Origin: Texcoconibacillus texcoconensis
GTDB lineage: Bacteria; Bacillota; Bacilli; Bacillales; Salisediminibacteriaceae
Length of the DNA: 64,000 nt
Assembly (NCBI RefSeq): GCF_014202575.1
Contig: NZ_JACHHB010000005.1
Coordinates: forward strand, 170,392-234,391
Direction: 5' to 3'
Positions 63,942 to 64,000 of the stretch are shown piece after piece. The notes under the pieces were generated by a model. That model was not told the DNA's origin and did no database searches. It saw only the letters and a program-made list of their open reading frames with translations. The translations under genes were made by a program, and so were the position numbers. Numbering within the stretch: position 1 is the first letter of the stretch; each line of letters begins with the position of its first letter.

Positions 63942-64000
63942 CTACTTTGTTAACGACCTTTTATATTATATAACATACTCGAATGAAATGCAATAATATT

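Overview
The window looks like a chromosome segment of an endospore-forming, low-GC Bacillaceae species, probably a salt- or alkali-tolerant relative of Bacillus. The evidence is a Spo0E-type phosphatase, SpoVR, YhbH, PrkA, a SASP-like peptide, a multi-PAS kinase with a KinA-type H-box, strong AGGAGG ribosome binding sites, frequent TTG starts, and a trnD-like tRNA cluster behind a 5S rRNA gene. Two runs of genes match the Bacillus subtilis order as I recall it: glpK-glpD-yhxB(pgcA), and yhbA(queG)-yhbB-cspR(trmL)...prkA...yhbH. Nearly everything is on the minus strand, in the same direction as the rRNA/tRNA operon at the right edge.

Region 1-7 kb: a stand-alone cysteine desulfurase; a YtrA-type GntR regulator that seems to start at a rare ATT codon, followed by its ABC transporter; a catalytically degenerate pyrophosphatase-like protein; a GNAT enzyme and a ChrA-type transporter. 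Region 7-16 kb: a four-copy inverted repeat, methionine aminopeptidase, HelD, release factor 3, a bactofilin plus M23 peptidase pair, SpoVR and a Spo0E-like protein. Region 16-22 kb: phosphoglucomutase, GlpD and GlpK, with a cre box over the glpK promoter and a large terminator-like hairpin between glpK and glpD.

Region 22-34 kb: a CheX-like protein, a two-component pair with an NtrC-type sigma-54 activator, asparagine synthetase, a four-gene OpuC-type osmoprotectant ABC operon with a near-perfect sigma-54 promoter in front of it, and a Tat-exported iron-sulfur subunit with a cytochrome b partner but no catalytic subunit. One opuC permease gene is followed in frame by a 15-codon relic of a substrate-binding protein C-terminus. 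Region 34-43 kb: a PAS sensor kinase, Mn catalase, a gene-free 0.9 kb stretch, a DUF418 protein, SfsA and small conserved proteins. Region 43-54 kb: LOG protein, YhbH, signal peptidase, PrkA, class A PBP, TrmL, an amidase-like protein, Ogt and QueG.

Region 54-64 kb: tRNA-Gly with its own promoter, a large heme catalase followed by a SASP-like gene, a SulP transporter with a UspA protein, an SLH-domain surface protein with three internal repeats, a degraded Bacillaceae intergenic repeat, then fifteen tRNAs and 5S rRNA. The tRNA-Val expected in this kind of cluster is missing, and its place holds fragments of tRNA-fMet and a ~60 bp element also found in the tRNA-Gly leader.

Function calls rest on motif and family recognition by eye. 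No database search was run.
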